Shown here: piece after piece, positions 51,095-63,522 of the stretch
How the letters are laid out: every line of letters begins with the position of its first letter
How positions within the stretch are numbered: the first letter of the stretch is position 1
Assembly (NCBI GenBank): GCA_029851415.1
Contig: CM056744.1
Span: 103,263,338-103,327,337, forward strand
Direction of reading: 5' to 3'
Source of the DNA: Eretmocerus hayati
Lineage: Eukaryota; Arthropoda; Insecta; Hymenoptera; Aphelinidae
Length of the DNA stretch: 64,000 nucleotides
Notes under the pieces: generated by a model
The model's database searches: none
The model's input: the letters and a program-made list of their open reading frames with translations, nothing else
Told to the model about the DNA's origin: nothing
Made by a program: the position numbers and the translations under genes

Positions 51095-54039
51095 CTTCCT
51101 TACAGTAGGTAGAAATTCATGGAGTGTCCTCGGGTTTCAAACAAGAAGAAATACGAGGTTTCTTAACAGTTTCATGACTTACGTAAGTACTGATTATTTC
51201 AAGCTCAATATAGGTATTTTGGGATGCCGATGATATAAAAAGATAGATTTGCAATCATTTTCATAGCTGTATCACATTAGGCAGACAGAATTTGAGAATG
51301 AACCGCTGTTCGCTTTTCAATAGTTGAATAAGTACGACTATAAATCACTCCGGGATGTCTCCAACGTATCAGCTCGTTGAACATTCTAAATATTGTTGAA
51401 ACAGTTGTAGGCGTCAAAGAGATGGGATTTTATCGCCCGATCGATTTGGATTCAAGAATTTAGCCAGTCTTGGAGAATTATTCGAATATTTCTATGCTAA
51501 CGACGTTCCGGAATTTCGATATTCGAAAGAAAAATAGCGTGTAAGATACACTTCATAATCAAAGTCTCATTATATCCATTTATGCTTCAGATTTATAATA
51601 ATTCGTGGGAATTCGCGTGTGCATTGATTCCCAGAACATCTCAACTTACTTTTGTTCGTCCGATGATACAATGGGATTTTTGTTGATCCTTGAGACGAAA
51701 TCGATTTAGACGGAAATTTTTCTTGCCTCGTCTCAGAAGCTAACGATAAGGGTGTTCAATACATTAAAAAATATTGGTTTCGCCGTATCGATACGTCTGA
51801 ATTTTTCCGATACGGTACGCTTAGAAAATCGGATAAAAATATATTGATATACCCGAACATCGATACAAAATTTCAACGTCTATCAAAACTTCTCTCGCAA
51901 ACATAATTTGAGTATTTTTGAATCTATTTTCTAAGAACTATAAGAATCAAAAGTCTTGAACTTGGGTAACTGTTATAATCTACGATGAAATCCACACAGA
52001 AGTGACCTACGGATAGCCATCATGTCTCTCATTGCTTTTTATCTTTTCCTACTCTCTTATATGGCCCAGAAGAGGATCTTTGGATCACCTTCGAGGCCCA
52101 AAAACAATTTCATGCTTCCGTAGCCTGCATATCTGTTGAAGGAGTGGAGGTTCATCGTCTGAAAAACGAGATTTTTCCATTCATCAGAATAACAATATAT
52201 CAAGTCCCCAACAGCTACCGATTCGTGGGTCATGGCGGTCAAAAACACATCCAAAAATCTATCAATAACGCTGTTGCGAAAACGTTTTTGGTGACTTGAG
52301 GGCCGCTTGATGTTAAAGTTGTATTTTTCACTAGAACGTCAATTTTTCAATGAGACATTGCTTATTTGTTTTTGGATCTCACATAAATAATATGAACTTT
52401 CCTGATTTCCCCAATGGAATTGGTCGCAGAATGTTCTGGGCTGATTCAAGCGATTAATCAGCCATTTTTCGAAGCTCAACTTCTTCAGCAATCCGAAGAG
52501 GTCATTTTCTGTGCGTGCGCATGAATTTGGGCTTCCGGGATCATTTTATATGGAGAGCTGACATAATCTTCTCTAATCTATGCGCTAAAACAGGATCTAC
52601 AACACAACGAACTGCCTCGGAAGCACATAAGAATCTAAATGTGCTTAAGGCGTCTGCTCGGAGCACGATGTGGAGTGATTCCACGTCAAATGAACGGTCT
52701 ATGGAGCATACCAGAATCATATTCCGACAGCGATGAAGTCTCTAGGAGCTTCTATTTTGGAGAAAAATGGGAAAAATCCAAAATTTTCAAACTCGTATTT
52801 TTGACATTTTTTGTCATTTTGCAACTAGTTATTGACTTTTCTCGGATCAAAAAACTTTCTTGACGCTGAGAACAGGGGTCCAAAGTGAGCGGGTTGAATA
52901 TGTGACTCGTCATAGTAAGAAACATATTTCACATTTTTTGAGTTTTTGATCGGGTTGGAGTCTTGGAGATTTTTCAGTAATGTGAATAAGTCACCTTTGA
53001 TCAAGAATGCGCCCCCATCAGGACACTCATAAATATCCAAAGTCGTGAGGAATCAAAGCATGACGCTCTACATGACTATTCAAAAGTTTGATGTTTCCGA
53101 ATATTTTACATCGCTCCACGTGCACTGCGCCTAATCAAAATCTGCAATTCACTCAAAAGATAAGTATCAATCTGTTTCCATATGGCCTGGATTCTGAGGG
53201 GATAATCCGACACAATTCGTCGAATATTCTTAATTGTCAATCAACCTCATCAAGGGTCTCCTTCTACCCGGGGACCAAAATCTCATACCATCGAACATCA
53301 GTCTGATGTCAATTATTACGAAGCACTACTTATGAAGGGATTTCATTTTCCTGTATGAGCATACCACAAGTTTGCAAATACACAGACGAATGAGTGCAAT
53401 TTATAAAATTGTCTGTTTCTCTGCTCATTCCCTCCAATTCTCTTCAATATTACGACGAATCTTAGGTATCAACGAATGTAAACAGACTATCTTAAAGAAT
53501 TTAACAAAACTACAAAAAACCTCTCTCGCATTTTCCACTGAATTGTATCCATTTGAACTTATTGTGGGAGAACCAAGGAGGGGAAAAAACCATGATTTTT
53601 ATTCAAATGGAGATTTTGATGGGAAGGATTTCGATTTCTCTTGAAAACAGTAGCGGTCGCGGGAAATCTACATTCTCTACGTAATTTCAGTGAGGAATAT
53701 GATTCCTAAGGGGAAAGCACCTAGAGCACCGTGATATTCAAGAATTTGTACTTGAAGCTATTCCCAAGTCAATGTTAGAGTTTAGAACTGCAACTATCGA
53801 TGTCATGGATACACTTGAATTCAGTCTATGTACACTCGGTCGAAGACCACGGTCTGTCCTGGGTTTAATTTTGAGCGTTTTTGAGAAAACTCCCCGGGAT
53901 ATGATTGAATTCACAAGAAAATCTGATTGAATTTCGAAACAAATATTTTCGAGTTACACAATTATGATTGGATTTCTCAGCCTGCTGGGATATTTAGAAC
54001 GGCTTCATTACCTGAACCTTATGAAAGTGGCTATACGCA
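51095..54039. other. Intergenic stretch upstream of the zinc-finger gene
   Basis: The promoter of the minus-strand zinc-finger gene should lie at its left edge, but no TATA or CpG block is evident. Short frames (52515-52736, 53372-53644 plus; 52057-52254 minus) have no recognised features. Confidence 0.4.
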
Positions 54040-56215
54040 GTGCTCCCGTACGGGAACCCGTGTAAAATTCACGGGAAAGGGGTAATATACGTCCATACCC
54101 GTGAGCTTCCCGTGTTACTTTTTGGAGCTCTGCAAGCTCAACGGGACGACACGGGAGACACCCGGAATGTTCCCGCTTCGATGCAAGCTCGCCTCCCGTG
54201 GCTTCCCGTAGATGTAGTTTCGGCGTAGCTTTTCCCGTTTCTACCCGTGCGACGTTCACATAAGGAATGGCATGCCTACCATTCTCCCGTTCACAACCCG
54301 TGTGGCTCGATTTTGGCCTCGTGAGCATGGGACTGAACACCCGTGTCTACCCGTTTTCCCGTTCACAACCCGTGTGACTGGATATTCGCCAGCTAACCAT
54401 AACAGTGATCACCCGTGTATACCCGTTCTCCCGTTCACAACCCGTGTGGCTTGATTTTGGCCAGCTAACCACAAGAGTGATCACCCGTGTCTACCCGTAT
54501 ACCCGTGCACAACCCGTGTGACTCGATTTCGGCCTCGTGAGCATGGACCTGACCACCCGTGTCTACCCGTCTTCCCGTTCGCCACCCGTGTGGCTCGATT
54601 TTGGCCAGCTAACCATAACAGTGACCACCCGTGTCTACCCGTATTCCCGTTCACCACCCGTGTGACTCGATTTTAGCCTCGTGAGCATGGGACTGACCAC
54701 CCGTGTCTACCCGTCTTCCCGTTCGCCACCCGTGTGGCTCGATTTTGGCCTCGTGAGCATGGGACTGAACACCCGTGTCTACCCATTTTCCCGTTCACAA
54801 CCCGTGTGGCTCGATTTTGGCCAGCTAACCACAAGAGTGATCACCCGTGTCTACACGTTTTCCCGTTCACGTCCCGTGTGGCTCGATTTCGGCCTCGTGA
54901 GCATGGGACTGACCACCCGTGTCTACGCGTTTTCCCGTTCACAACCCGTGTGACTCGATATTCGCCAGCTAACCATAACAGTGATCACCCGTGTCTACCC
55001 GTATACCCGTGCACAACCCGTGTGAACCAATTTTAGCCTCGTGAGCATGGGACTGACCACCCGTGTCTACCCGTATTCCCGTTCACAACCCGCGTGGCTC
55101 GATTTTGGCCAGCTAACCATAAAAATGATCACCCGTGTCTACCCGTTTCCCCGTTCACAACCCGTGTGGCTCGATTTCGGCCAGCTAACCACAAGAGTGA
55201 TCACCCGTGTCTACACGTTTTCCCGTTCACGTCCCGTGTGGCTCGATTTCGGCCTCGTGAGCATGGGACTGACCACCCATGTCTACCCGTCTTCCCGTTC
55301 ACAACCCGTGTGGCTCGATTTTGGCCTCGTGAGTGCTACCCGTATACCCGTGCACAACCCGTGTGAACCAATTTCGGCCTCGTGAGCATGGCAGACTGAC
55401 CACCCGTGTCCACCCGTCTTCCCGTTCACAACCCGTGTGACTCGATTTCGGCCTCGTGGCATGGGACTGACCACCCATGTCTACCCGTATTCCCGTTCAC
55501 AACCCGTGTGGCTCGATTTCGGCCTCGTGAGCATGGGACTGACCACCCGTGTCTACTCGTCTTCCCGTTCACAACCCGTGTGACTCGATTTCGGCCTCGT
55601 GGCATGGGACTGACCACCCGTGTCTACCCGTATTCCCGTTCACTACCCGTGTGGCTCGATTTTGGCCAGCTTACCATAACAGTGATCACCCGTGTCTACC
55701 CGTTCTCCCGTTCACAACCCGTGTGGCTTGATTTTGGCCAGCTAACCACAAGAGTGATGACCCGTGTCTACCCGTATACCCGTTCACAACCCGTGTGACT
55801 CGATTTCGGCCTCGTGAGCATGGGCCTGACCATCCGTGTCTACCCGTCTTCCCGTTCACAACCCGTGTGACTCGATTTTGGCCTCGTGAGCATGGGACTG
55901 ACCACCCGTGTCTACCCGTCTTCCCGTTCGCCACCCGTGTGGCTCGATTTTGGCCAGCTAACCATAACAATGATCACCCGTGTCTACCCGTATACCCGTT
56001 CACATCCCGTGTGACTCGATTTCGGCCTCGTGAGCATGGGCCTGACCATCCGTGTCTACCCGTCTTCCCGTTCATAACCCGTGTGACTCGATTTTAGCCT
56101 CGTGAGCATGAGACTGACCACCCGTGTCTACCCGTTTTCCCGTTCACCACCCGTGTGACTCGATTTTGACCAGCTAACCACAAGAGTGATCACCCTTGTC
56201 CACTCGTGTCCATCA
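54040..56215. repeat. 72-bp minisatellite array (about 27 copies)
   Basis: The unit carries ACCCGTGTCTACCCGT, TTCCCGTTCACAACCCGTGT and GGCTCGATTTTGGCC. It then ends either CTCGTGAGCATGGGACTGAC (type A) or AGCTAACCATAACAGTGATC (type B); the two types are interspersed. Starts at about 54552, 54624, 54696 and 54768 show the 72-bp step. Because 72 is a multiple of three, any frame open in one unit stays open in all, giving frames of 60-130 codons on both strands. The left edge (54040-54270) is a decayed region rich in CCCGT words. Confidence 0.9.
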
Positions 56216-58385
56216 GTATTGCACCTTATGATGCTGGTTAATGCCTCCTTGCTGATCACGGAAACTGAGGTTGTGTGGCGATCATCAAAATGTGTGTGGT
56301 TATGGTGGGACTCCAAATACACCGTGCGATGGGTTTTCTGAATTTCAATGGATTCTTGCTCACAAAAGCCCTACTTTATAAGAAATGAGAGCCTTGAGCT
56401 CTCTAAGCGTTCTCATGTTCTGCTACATCTGAATATAATCTAAAGGATTCAATGTCATACTGTTTATCTTTCCCAAGCCCTCATTATGAGAAGAGTTTCG
56501 TTGAAGCTACCAAAATATTACTATTTCGGTTGTTCGTGCCACCATTTTCGTTTCATGCATGTCGGTATTGTCACGGCAGCTACATCTCAATACACTTAAA
56601 CCTAAAGACAGGTTATATACAGCAATATTGTGATTTGTTTGATTGAGTTTGTATTCACTTAGGAGTTACAACAAGAGTAAGATTATATCTCGTTGATCCG
56701 TCAATGGTAATTTCAGTTTAGCCTCAATTGTTGGATCAGAGAATATTTTGCTAAATTTCCCAAAGCATGAACCGAGTAGTATGAGCTGCAGGCGGCTTTT
56801 GAGAATCATCCCAACTTTGAATTGTAATATAAGAATACTTGTCATCAAAACCCATTTGTTCAGTAGAGGAAAGTATGTACTCTGCATGTAACCTGTGATT
56901 CCACTAGTGGCATTTCAAGACAGGTTACCTGCTAAATATAATATCGCTTGTGGGTAAGTATATGATTGTGTCAAATCATGATGAGCGATTATCAATCTTT
57001 GGTGATCTTGTCCAAAAACCTGTATAGGGGTTACGCGTATCATCACTCCGACTTCGAGCTGGGCTTTCTCCAGATAAAATACACTCGATATCTATTGAAT
57101 ATGAACTGCGAATACCAACAATGGTATTCCATCTATGCACCTAGAATAGAGCCAAAACTCAACAGAATAGATTACTACACGTAAGGTAGCGAGTAGTCAA
57201 GTGACAGCATTCATTGAGTCAAGAACTTGGGACAAAAATTGAAACTCCTCTGTTGATGTAGATTCATTATGGTCCAATTTGGATCCTCAGACTCGGTTCA
57301 TCCATTCGAATAGAGTCTCATCAACTTTTTGGCGCTTCCATGGAAGTGAAATGAGGAGTAAAATGAAGAGTGTGGGTATACATCACAAACCAAATTTGTT
57401 CAAAATACACATTCATCATTGAAAGCCCCTATCTGTTCAAATGAGATTATCGGTGCTTTCTCCAAGCAAGATGAACTGTCCAAATGGATAAAAGATTGCT
57501 CCAAACTCATTCAGTGGGTAAACAGATTCATTGGATTATTATATATCTCAATGATTCAATGGACCCTACAATGAAAGTGTCTTTGAATTCCCAATTTTGA
57601 TGCTTCTTTTTAGGAATTACTGAATAGTGATAATTGACCTTCATATTTGCTAACTTGTTTCAAGTCTTCTAACATAATCTTACAAGAGTCCACCCAAAAT
57701 CAGAGACGTATCATCTTATCTGGTTCATCGCATAGTATTTACCACTGTAGATCACGACGCGAACCATCTCAATCATGTACAATTTTATTGCCGTCTATTT
57801 TTTTTTGACGAAATCATCTTATCGCGCGTTGAGTTTTGTTGCGGACGCACTAAACGATCCCCGTAAGATGTATGCTTATCTCATCGGCGCGCCGAGCTTG
57901 CAAACACAAATGGATCACCCATTTCATTATATATATATATATATATATGAAAAATATGTATATAATATGTAGGTCCTTCATGGAATTACAATGCATAATA
58001 AAATTTTGCACATCAACGAAGAGTATCAGCTCTCCGAAATTTGCATATACAGTGACTCCTCTTTAAAGTATCTCCTCATGCTTTAGGGGCGTTAATACGG
58101 TGGAAATTTCAAAATAATGTGAGCCACCTTGTGCAAACCCTTACAATGCTTGAGGAAAAAATCATACAACTAGTTGTTGACGATAAATTTTTTGGTGCTG
58201 CTCCTGGCTCAATGATGAGCCTACCACCTCAGGATTACCCAAAAAAATTATCATTCAGGAATGGTTCTAAATATCAGTTCCGTCCCTGGTGCCCTTGTGG
58301 GTTTCCGTTTCTACGATCTTCGTGAGAGTGAAGCGCCACGATTGCTTAAGATTGAGATCGTTCGGGATTCGGGCGGGCAGACTTA
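56216..58385. other. Intergenic stretch with possible exon-like frames
   Basis: Mostly unremarkable. A TA dinucleotide run lies at about 57928-57949. Two exon-like frames near 57.0-57.5 kb are listed separately. Frame 58119-58325 is unrecognised. Confidence 0.4.
57028..57180 (+). CDS. Possible orphan coding exon
   Basis: Between an acceptor-like CCTGTATAG and donor CTACAC|GTAAGG lies an open stretch with higher GC than its flanks, reading GYAYHHSDFELGFLQIKY ... IYAPRIEPKLNRIDYYT. It is rich in Tyr and aromatic residues and reads like protein. A second open stretch with a similar look (PICSNEIIGAFSKQDELSKW...) follows at about 57404-57550, but the phase between the two does not fit a simple join. 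I do not recognise either. Confidence 0.25.
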
Positions 58386-58535
58386 GAAAATAGTTATTTA
58401 CGATACAAGGGACCTAAGAGCCTTATTATTACACGGCGTGAAGTTGGCGCCCGAGCGCTTGCGCGAGGGTGCCAATCACGCCGTGTAATAATCAAAGCTC
58501 TTGGGTCCCGTGTATCGTACACTATTTTATAGCAT
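58386..58535. mobile_element. GC-rich foldback (MITE-like) of about 150 bp
   Basis: Arms CGATACAAGGGACCTAAGAG ... TATTACACGGCGTG and their inverse (CACGCCGTGTAATA ... GGACCCAAGAGC-type, CACGGGACCC) face each other around an inner hairpin GGCGCCCGAGCGCTTGCGCG. The whole folds into one hairpin. A partial copy of the inner part (CACCCGAGCGTTTGCGCGAG) follows at 58572-58595. Confidence 0.7.
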
Positions 58536-58624
58536 CGAGTGACATAAACCCGCCCTTTGCGGGGGTCATAACACACCCGAGCGTTTGCGCGAGGGTGGAA
58601 GCGGGTGGCTAGGGCGGGGGTAAG

Positions 58625-58665
58625 CGGGGGGGGGGGGGGGTTCGGGGGGGTGGCAGCCCCCCGAC
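58625..58665 (+). repeat. Poly-G tract
   Basis: About 15 consecutive G at 58625-58640, then TTC and seven more G. It adjoins the GC-rich foldback; slippage or assembly error in the exact length is likely. Confidence 0.8.
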
Positions 58666-59340
58666 TGAAAAAAAGTTAAGAATCTGGTCCTATAAAATAG
58701 ACATCACACACCCGCGATTAAACCTATCGAGTGATGATAAAGACGTTTCTTGTATCTAAAATAAGTCATGAGCATCGTTGGTTATTATAGTAATATAAGG
58801 GTTGTGCAACCCTCATCCCGGCCAAAACCTGAAATTTTCCCTCTCAGACTTCATCATGAAACAATTTCTGAACTTACGCTGGTAACTAGACTCCAGAAAA
58901 ATTAGCAGTTGAATTCTTCTTAGACATTCCATAACGGCTGTTTGAGAATTGAAAACTGTGTAATAACACATCCTCACCGCAAGGATGACGAATATGCGTA
59001 TTCGATCTTTTCAAATGAGGTACAATTCCTAATACTGCCATGCAGTCTCTAATTTTGATACCTACTTATTTGTTGTGATTTGATCACGACAGTGTATTAA
59101 ATGGAAATGCAGCATGATCAAAGGTTTCAAGGTTAGCACAAATATACATGTGCAAAACTCAACCACGTGTTTATGTTTATGTTGATGATGATTTATAACC
59201 ATGAGTGGGAGTGTAACAGTCATGACTAATTTTCTTGCTCTTTACAATTATTGATGCTGATACAAGTGCTCCAGACATGATCCATCATAGATTTTTTATA
59301 ATATTATCTCAATTTCGATGCCTGCATACATAATATGCGC
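58666..59340. other. Intergenic stretch, nothing recognised
   Basis: AT-rich, without open frames of note, RNA genes or repeats that I can support. Confidence 0.4.
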
Positions 59341-59740
59341 AAAAATTGCCAAAAATGTCCTAATAACTTCACAGTGAAATAAACTGATTTGCCGCATCCC
59401 GCACCCACGTGAAGTGAGCGGACGCATTACTTCACAGTTGAATAATAGGCCATTTAAGTCCCGCAAATGCATTAAATAAACGCGGGTTTAGGTCACGCAG
59501 TGCTATAAATGTACTTTTCAATCTTTCAAAAAAATAGGTTTTTGATAAAAAAAAATAGAAGATGATTTTCACGGAATCATCCATATATAATCGAGGTTCT
59601 ATAAGAACCAGAATTCCAGAGTGGTTTTGATAGGTATTTTGCTCACTTTTCAGATGCGCTAAGCCGCGTCCCTCCATCTGCGGTAAATTTTGAGCTATAA
59701 CGATTTCACTGTGAAAAAGTTACGAAAATTTTGCAAAAAA
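59341..59740. mobile_element. Diverged foldback element
   Basis: The left end GCAAAAATTGCC ... AACTTCACAGTGAAAT and the right end, inverted, GCAAAATTTTCGTAACTTTT then TCACAGTGAAAT match, as do inner TTGCCGCA and TTACCGCAGA. No coding frame. Confidence 0.5.
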
Positions 59741-59859
59741 AAATTGAAAACATGATTTTCAGTCGTGTACCAGGGTCCGAAAAAATGTTGTAATTTTTTT
59801 TGGTCACGGAAGTTCATTTTTCAACCTATAAAATCGAAAAAGTTCACTAAGGAAGAAAT

Positions 59860-61114
59860 CTGGGACTTAACTGTCGACCATATATCGTTTTCTCGTGGAA
59901 TTACTCCTAAAGCATCCAGAAGCTCTCTCAAGATGCCCTATCAGTGGCGAACTGGGCTGATGAGCATCATCTTACATTGAACTTTGAAAAATCCATCGTT
60001 ATGATCATCGGGAGTGCTGGGCACGTCCGTGAAATTAATTTGTCAACACTTCCCAAAATCACGATTGAGAATGTTGAGCTCCCATGCGCGAAGCAATGCA
60101 AAAATTTTGGCTCGTTTATGACTCCTAAGTCAATGCTACTGTGTCGAAGGTTTATCGATCACTCAGGTCACTCAAATTTTACAAACATTCTCTCACTCGC
60201 GATCTTCGTAAAAACCCAGTTGAGTCCCTTATCTTCCCTATTTTCGACTATGGATGCATAGTGTACAATGATGTAGGGTGAGGAGAAAATCTGCAACTCC
60301 AGAGAGCCTTGAATGCCTGTGTCCGTTTTGTCATCGGTAATATCCCCTATCGACGTCATGTAACCCCACATGGGATTGCACTAGGATGGTTATCTACATC
60401 CAGGCGAAGACAGTTTCTCCTCGGTTCACTAGCCTTCTATACTATCTCAAATCAGAAACCGAACTACATTACTAGGCACTTCTCCCTCTTGTCTAAAAAT
60501 CCTTACATTACACGCTCCGAGAGAAACATTCGCAAACCTTTTCTTCTATCCACCGCCAGAACTGAATCCCTCAGAAAGGCGTTCCACTATAAAGCATCAG
60601 AACTTCTCAACTCAGTACCCCAAGTCCCATTTGAACGGAGAACATCTCACTGTGCAAATCAGCTCTTTTTAACAAATTTCTAGAAGATGATGAGGAAGAC
60701 TGGCGAACCCGAGTTGTGACTGAAGGTTCAGTGTTATAGATCTCTGTCTACTGCAAGCTTACTTCATAAACCTTTTACTCATTTGTTGCTTGCGTTAATC
60801 TTTTGCATTATATCCATATTTTCCCCTCCTCAACCTTGAATTTTTCTTCAGTTGATCACCAATGTCACATCGATGTGCGATTCTGAGTATTCATGGCATT
60901 TCCATCTCGCTGATGTAAACATTTGCACATTTATATTTTCTCCCCTTCAACTTACAAATTGGTTGTAATATATCACCTAAGTTATTTCGACTAATCTTAT
61001 TTCTTTCTTGAAATCTCGTGTTATATTCGTGTATTGCTGTGTATGATTGCTTTTTGGCCCAGATGGGGTTATACCCCGTGGCCAAAATTAAATACTATTC
61101 TATTCTATTCTATG
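59860..61114 (+). mobile_element. Second degraded LINE, 3' end (same group as 1-1509)
   Basis: Readable pieces include ANWADEHHLTLNFEKSIVMI at 59946-60005 and NACVRFVIGNIPYRRHVTPH from 60312, the region after the RT catalytic box that is conserved in Jockey/CR1-group elements. A C-terminal piece YKASELLNSVPQVPF follows near 60590. Several frameshifts and stops. The 3' end has a hairpin TTGGCC ... GGGGTTATACCCC ... GGCCAA (about 61055-61086) and a tail of TTCTA units (about 61095-61113). Sequence and 3' hairpin resemble the copy at 1-1509 but the tail repeat differs. Confidence 0.8.
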
Positions 61115-61611
61115 TTATCAAGTTGCGTTTGGGTGCTCATTTTGAACCTATCAGTTATATTTTGATCAATTATCAAACGATTCCAAAAATCAAATGAAAG
61201 AAAGTCACGATGGTTCATATCGATCGAGACCAAATTAATCCTGATTTCGAAAATTATTAGGGGCTCTCCAATATTTCTGGATGATGTTCAGAAACGAGTG
61301 GATGTGTCGTTCATTTTCATTCAGACTAGTATTATTGGGGCTTCTATTGGAGTAGTCATTTTTCTTCAGAGCAAAAATTCAAATCACGCTCACAATCATC
61401 TGCGTTTAAGTGAACAAAGATTCGCATTTCAGGCTCGTAAAATAGAACTCTCATCAGTTTCCTTCTGACTCGAGATTCGTATTGGGAATGTTGAAACTTC
61501 GCGGGAGGGTACTTTGAGGAGGAATTCACCAAGTTTCTGGTGTACATCATTCCAAATGAATGCGTATGCGAGGAAGACTAATATGCTGAGTTTTTAGCAG
61601 AAAGTCAAAGA
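61115..61611. other. Intergenic stretch, nothing recognised
   Basis: No gene, RNA or repeat supported between the LINE tail and the long inverted repeat. Confidence 0.4.
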
Positions 61612-62434
61612 AAATCTTTTCCCCTCCCACTTTACTTTTTCCAAAAGTCTAACTTGACGAGTATCACCACCCTCCCCCCCCCCTCCCTTAACTTCATCTG
61701 AGATCAAAGTATGAATTTCAATTCTTGAGGGTCATGAGATCAGGGGAAACATGTCGAGTAACTTTTTACCAAAATCTAAACGTCAAACGAATGGAGAGAG
61801 ATTAAAGAATATTGATTTCAATTCTTGAGAGTCATGAGATCAGGAAAAGTATGTCGAGTGATTGTTTTGCAAAATCTGAATGTGAAATGCATGGAGAATG
61901 ATTGATTACATTACAATCTCATTAAATCTGTAAGTTTGACTCAACTTGAGTTACTCACCATCTCTCTTTTTCTTAAAATATATTGGAAGTAATTATCTAT
62001 CCAGACCAATAAAAAAACTGGAGTAAGAAAATTTAATCCAGAATTGATCGTTCCACATTGGACGTCGGTAGAGATGGTGAGTAACTCAAGTTGAGTCAAA
62101 CTCACAGATTCAATCAGATTGTAATGTAATCAATCATTCTCCATGCATTTCACATTCAGATTTTGCAAAACAATCACTCGACATACTTTCCCTGATCTCA
62201 TGACTCTCAAGAATTGAAATCAATATTCTTTAATCTCTCTCCATTCGTTTGACGTTTGGATTTTGGTAAAAAGTTACTCGACATGTTTCCCCTGATCTCA
62301 TGACCCTCAAGAATTGAAATTCATACTTTGATCTCAGATGAAGTTATGGGGGGGGGGGGGGGGGGAGGGTGGTGATACTCGCCAAGTTAGACTTTTGACT
62401 TTTGGAAAAAGTAAAGTGGGAGGGGGAAAGATTT
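61612..62434. mobile_element. Long inverted repeat (arms about 355 bp, spacer 105 bp)
   Basis: The left arm (61612-61965) and right arm (62071-62434) are near-identical reverse complements, including pure C (61670-61684) and G (62347-62365) runs that pair with each other. Within each arm two diverged tandem copies of about 125 bp occur: TTTCAATTCTTGAGGGTCAT at 61716 and TTTCAATTCTTGAGAGTCAT at 61817. Low divergence between arms suggests a recent foldback insertion or inverted duplication. No protein frame. Confidence 0.85.
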
Positions 62435-63522
62435 CAACACTTGGCTATGGTGATGATTGAAAATTCCTAGATTGACAAATATAAGCTGTGAATAGTACCA
62501 TGTACAAAAACCAAAAACACTTATCCATATGTTATTCCTAAAAATCATCCCCCCAATGAACAGCAGTGTCCTACGTTCCAAGATGAATATTTTCTAATCT
62601 TAAGCAAGTGAATCTGGGGCCGTACAACTTTTTCTTTTTGATGGCAAAACTTGGAATTAGTTCATGAAATTTAACTTGAGTTGATGCAAAGATTTCCAAC
62701 TCTACTTGTAATAGTAAAAGGTAATCAGTTGATGAGAGACATCTGGATTGTGAAAATTCCTACACGAGTTGGTTCATGCGCTCTCCAAGAAGGGAGGGTC
62801 CCAACCACCAAAATGACCAACTAATGGGTGACTAACACATGAAACGTGGAATTATCACAATACATATGTTTCTCAACACTATTCGAAAACCAAAAACTTG
62901 AACAAATTTCAACTAGGACATTGATTAATTGTGACACTTAAGAAGTTCAAGTGCTGCGTGGGATCTCATTTTGAGAATGAAGATTCAATAGCGTCATGTG
63001 AGAAGAGCTTTGATGCCAGACAGAATGATCCTCAAAGTACATCCGAATGAATGTGTGGATCCAGTTTCTATGTTGATTGACTTCTCCACCCTGAATTTTT
63101 CCAAGTTGATCCTAACCATTTTCTCTAAGAGCGTAAATGTGCTAATCTCTCTCAATAATAATTTTGATGAATCAGATGAACCATAAACATAATTAGACCT
63201 ATTTGGGGATTGACGTTTGCCTGTTAGCTGTTGATGAAGTCTTTAGCAAGAATGTAAGTGCCACGTCAAGACAGCTGTGACCCATAAATCAAGATTGAAA
63301 GTCTAGCCAAGACTAGTCAGTACAGTGATGTGCAATGAAAGTGTGTTGTGTAAAATTGATTAGACCAGCACCAGAGATCACCACACATATCACAACAACT
63401 GTTTCATGGACAGTCACTAATAGGACTGACCAATCTCACATTTCTCACAACATCTAAATGTGAGTGACGATTCCTTTTGTGTTGGACCTGAATAGGATTT
63501 TGGTGAGATACGAGAAGTAGCG
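62435..63522. other. Stretch left of the LTR primer-binding site
   Basis: If the LTR element is intact in orientation, its internal 5' region should read leftward from 63522 on the minus strand. I see no gag-like frame here, so the element is either truncated or has a long untranslated leader. No other gene is supported. Confidence 0.4.

Noticed and set aside
54272..56097. Frames of 60-130 codons on both strands in the 72-bp array
   Set aside because: The period is a multiple of three, so openness is propagated from one unit; several frames are equally open.
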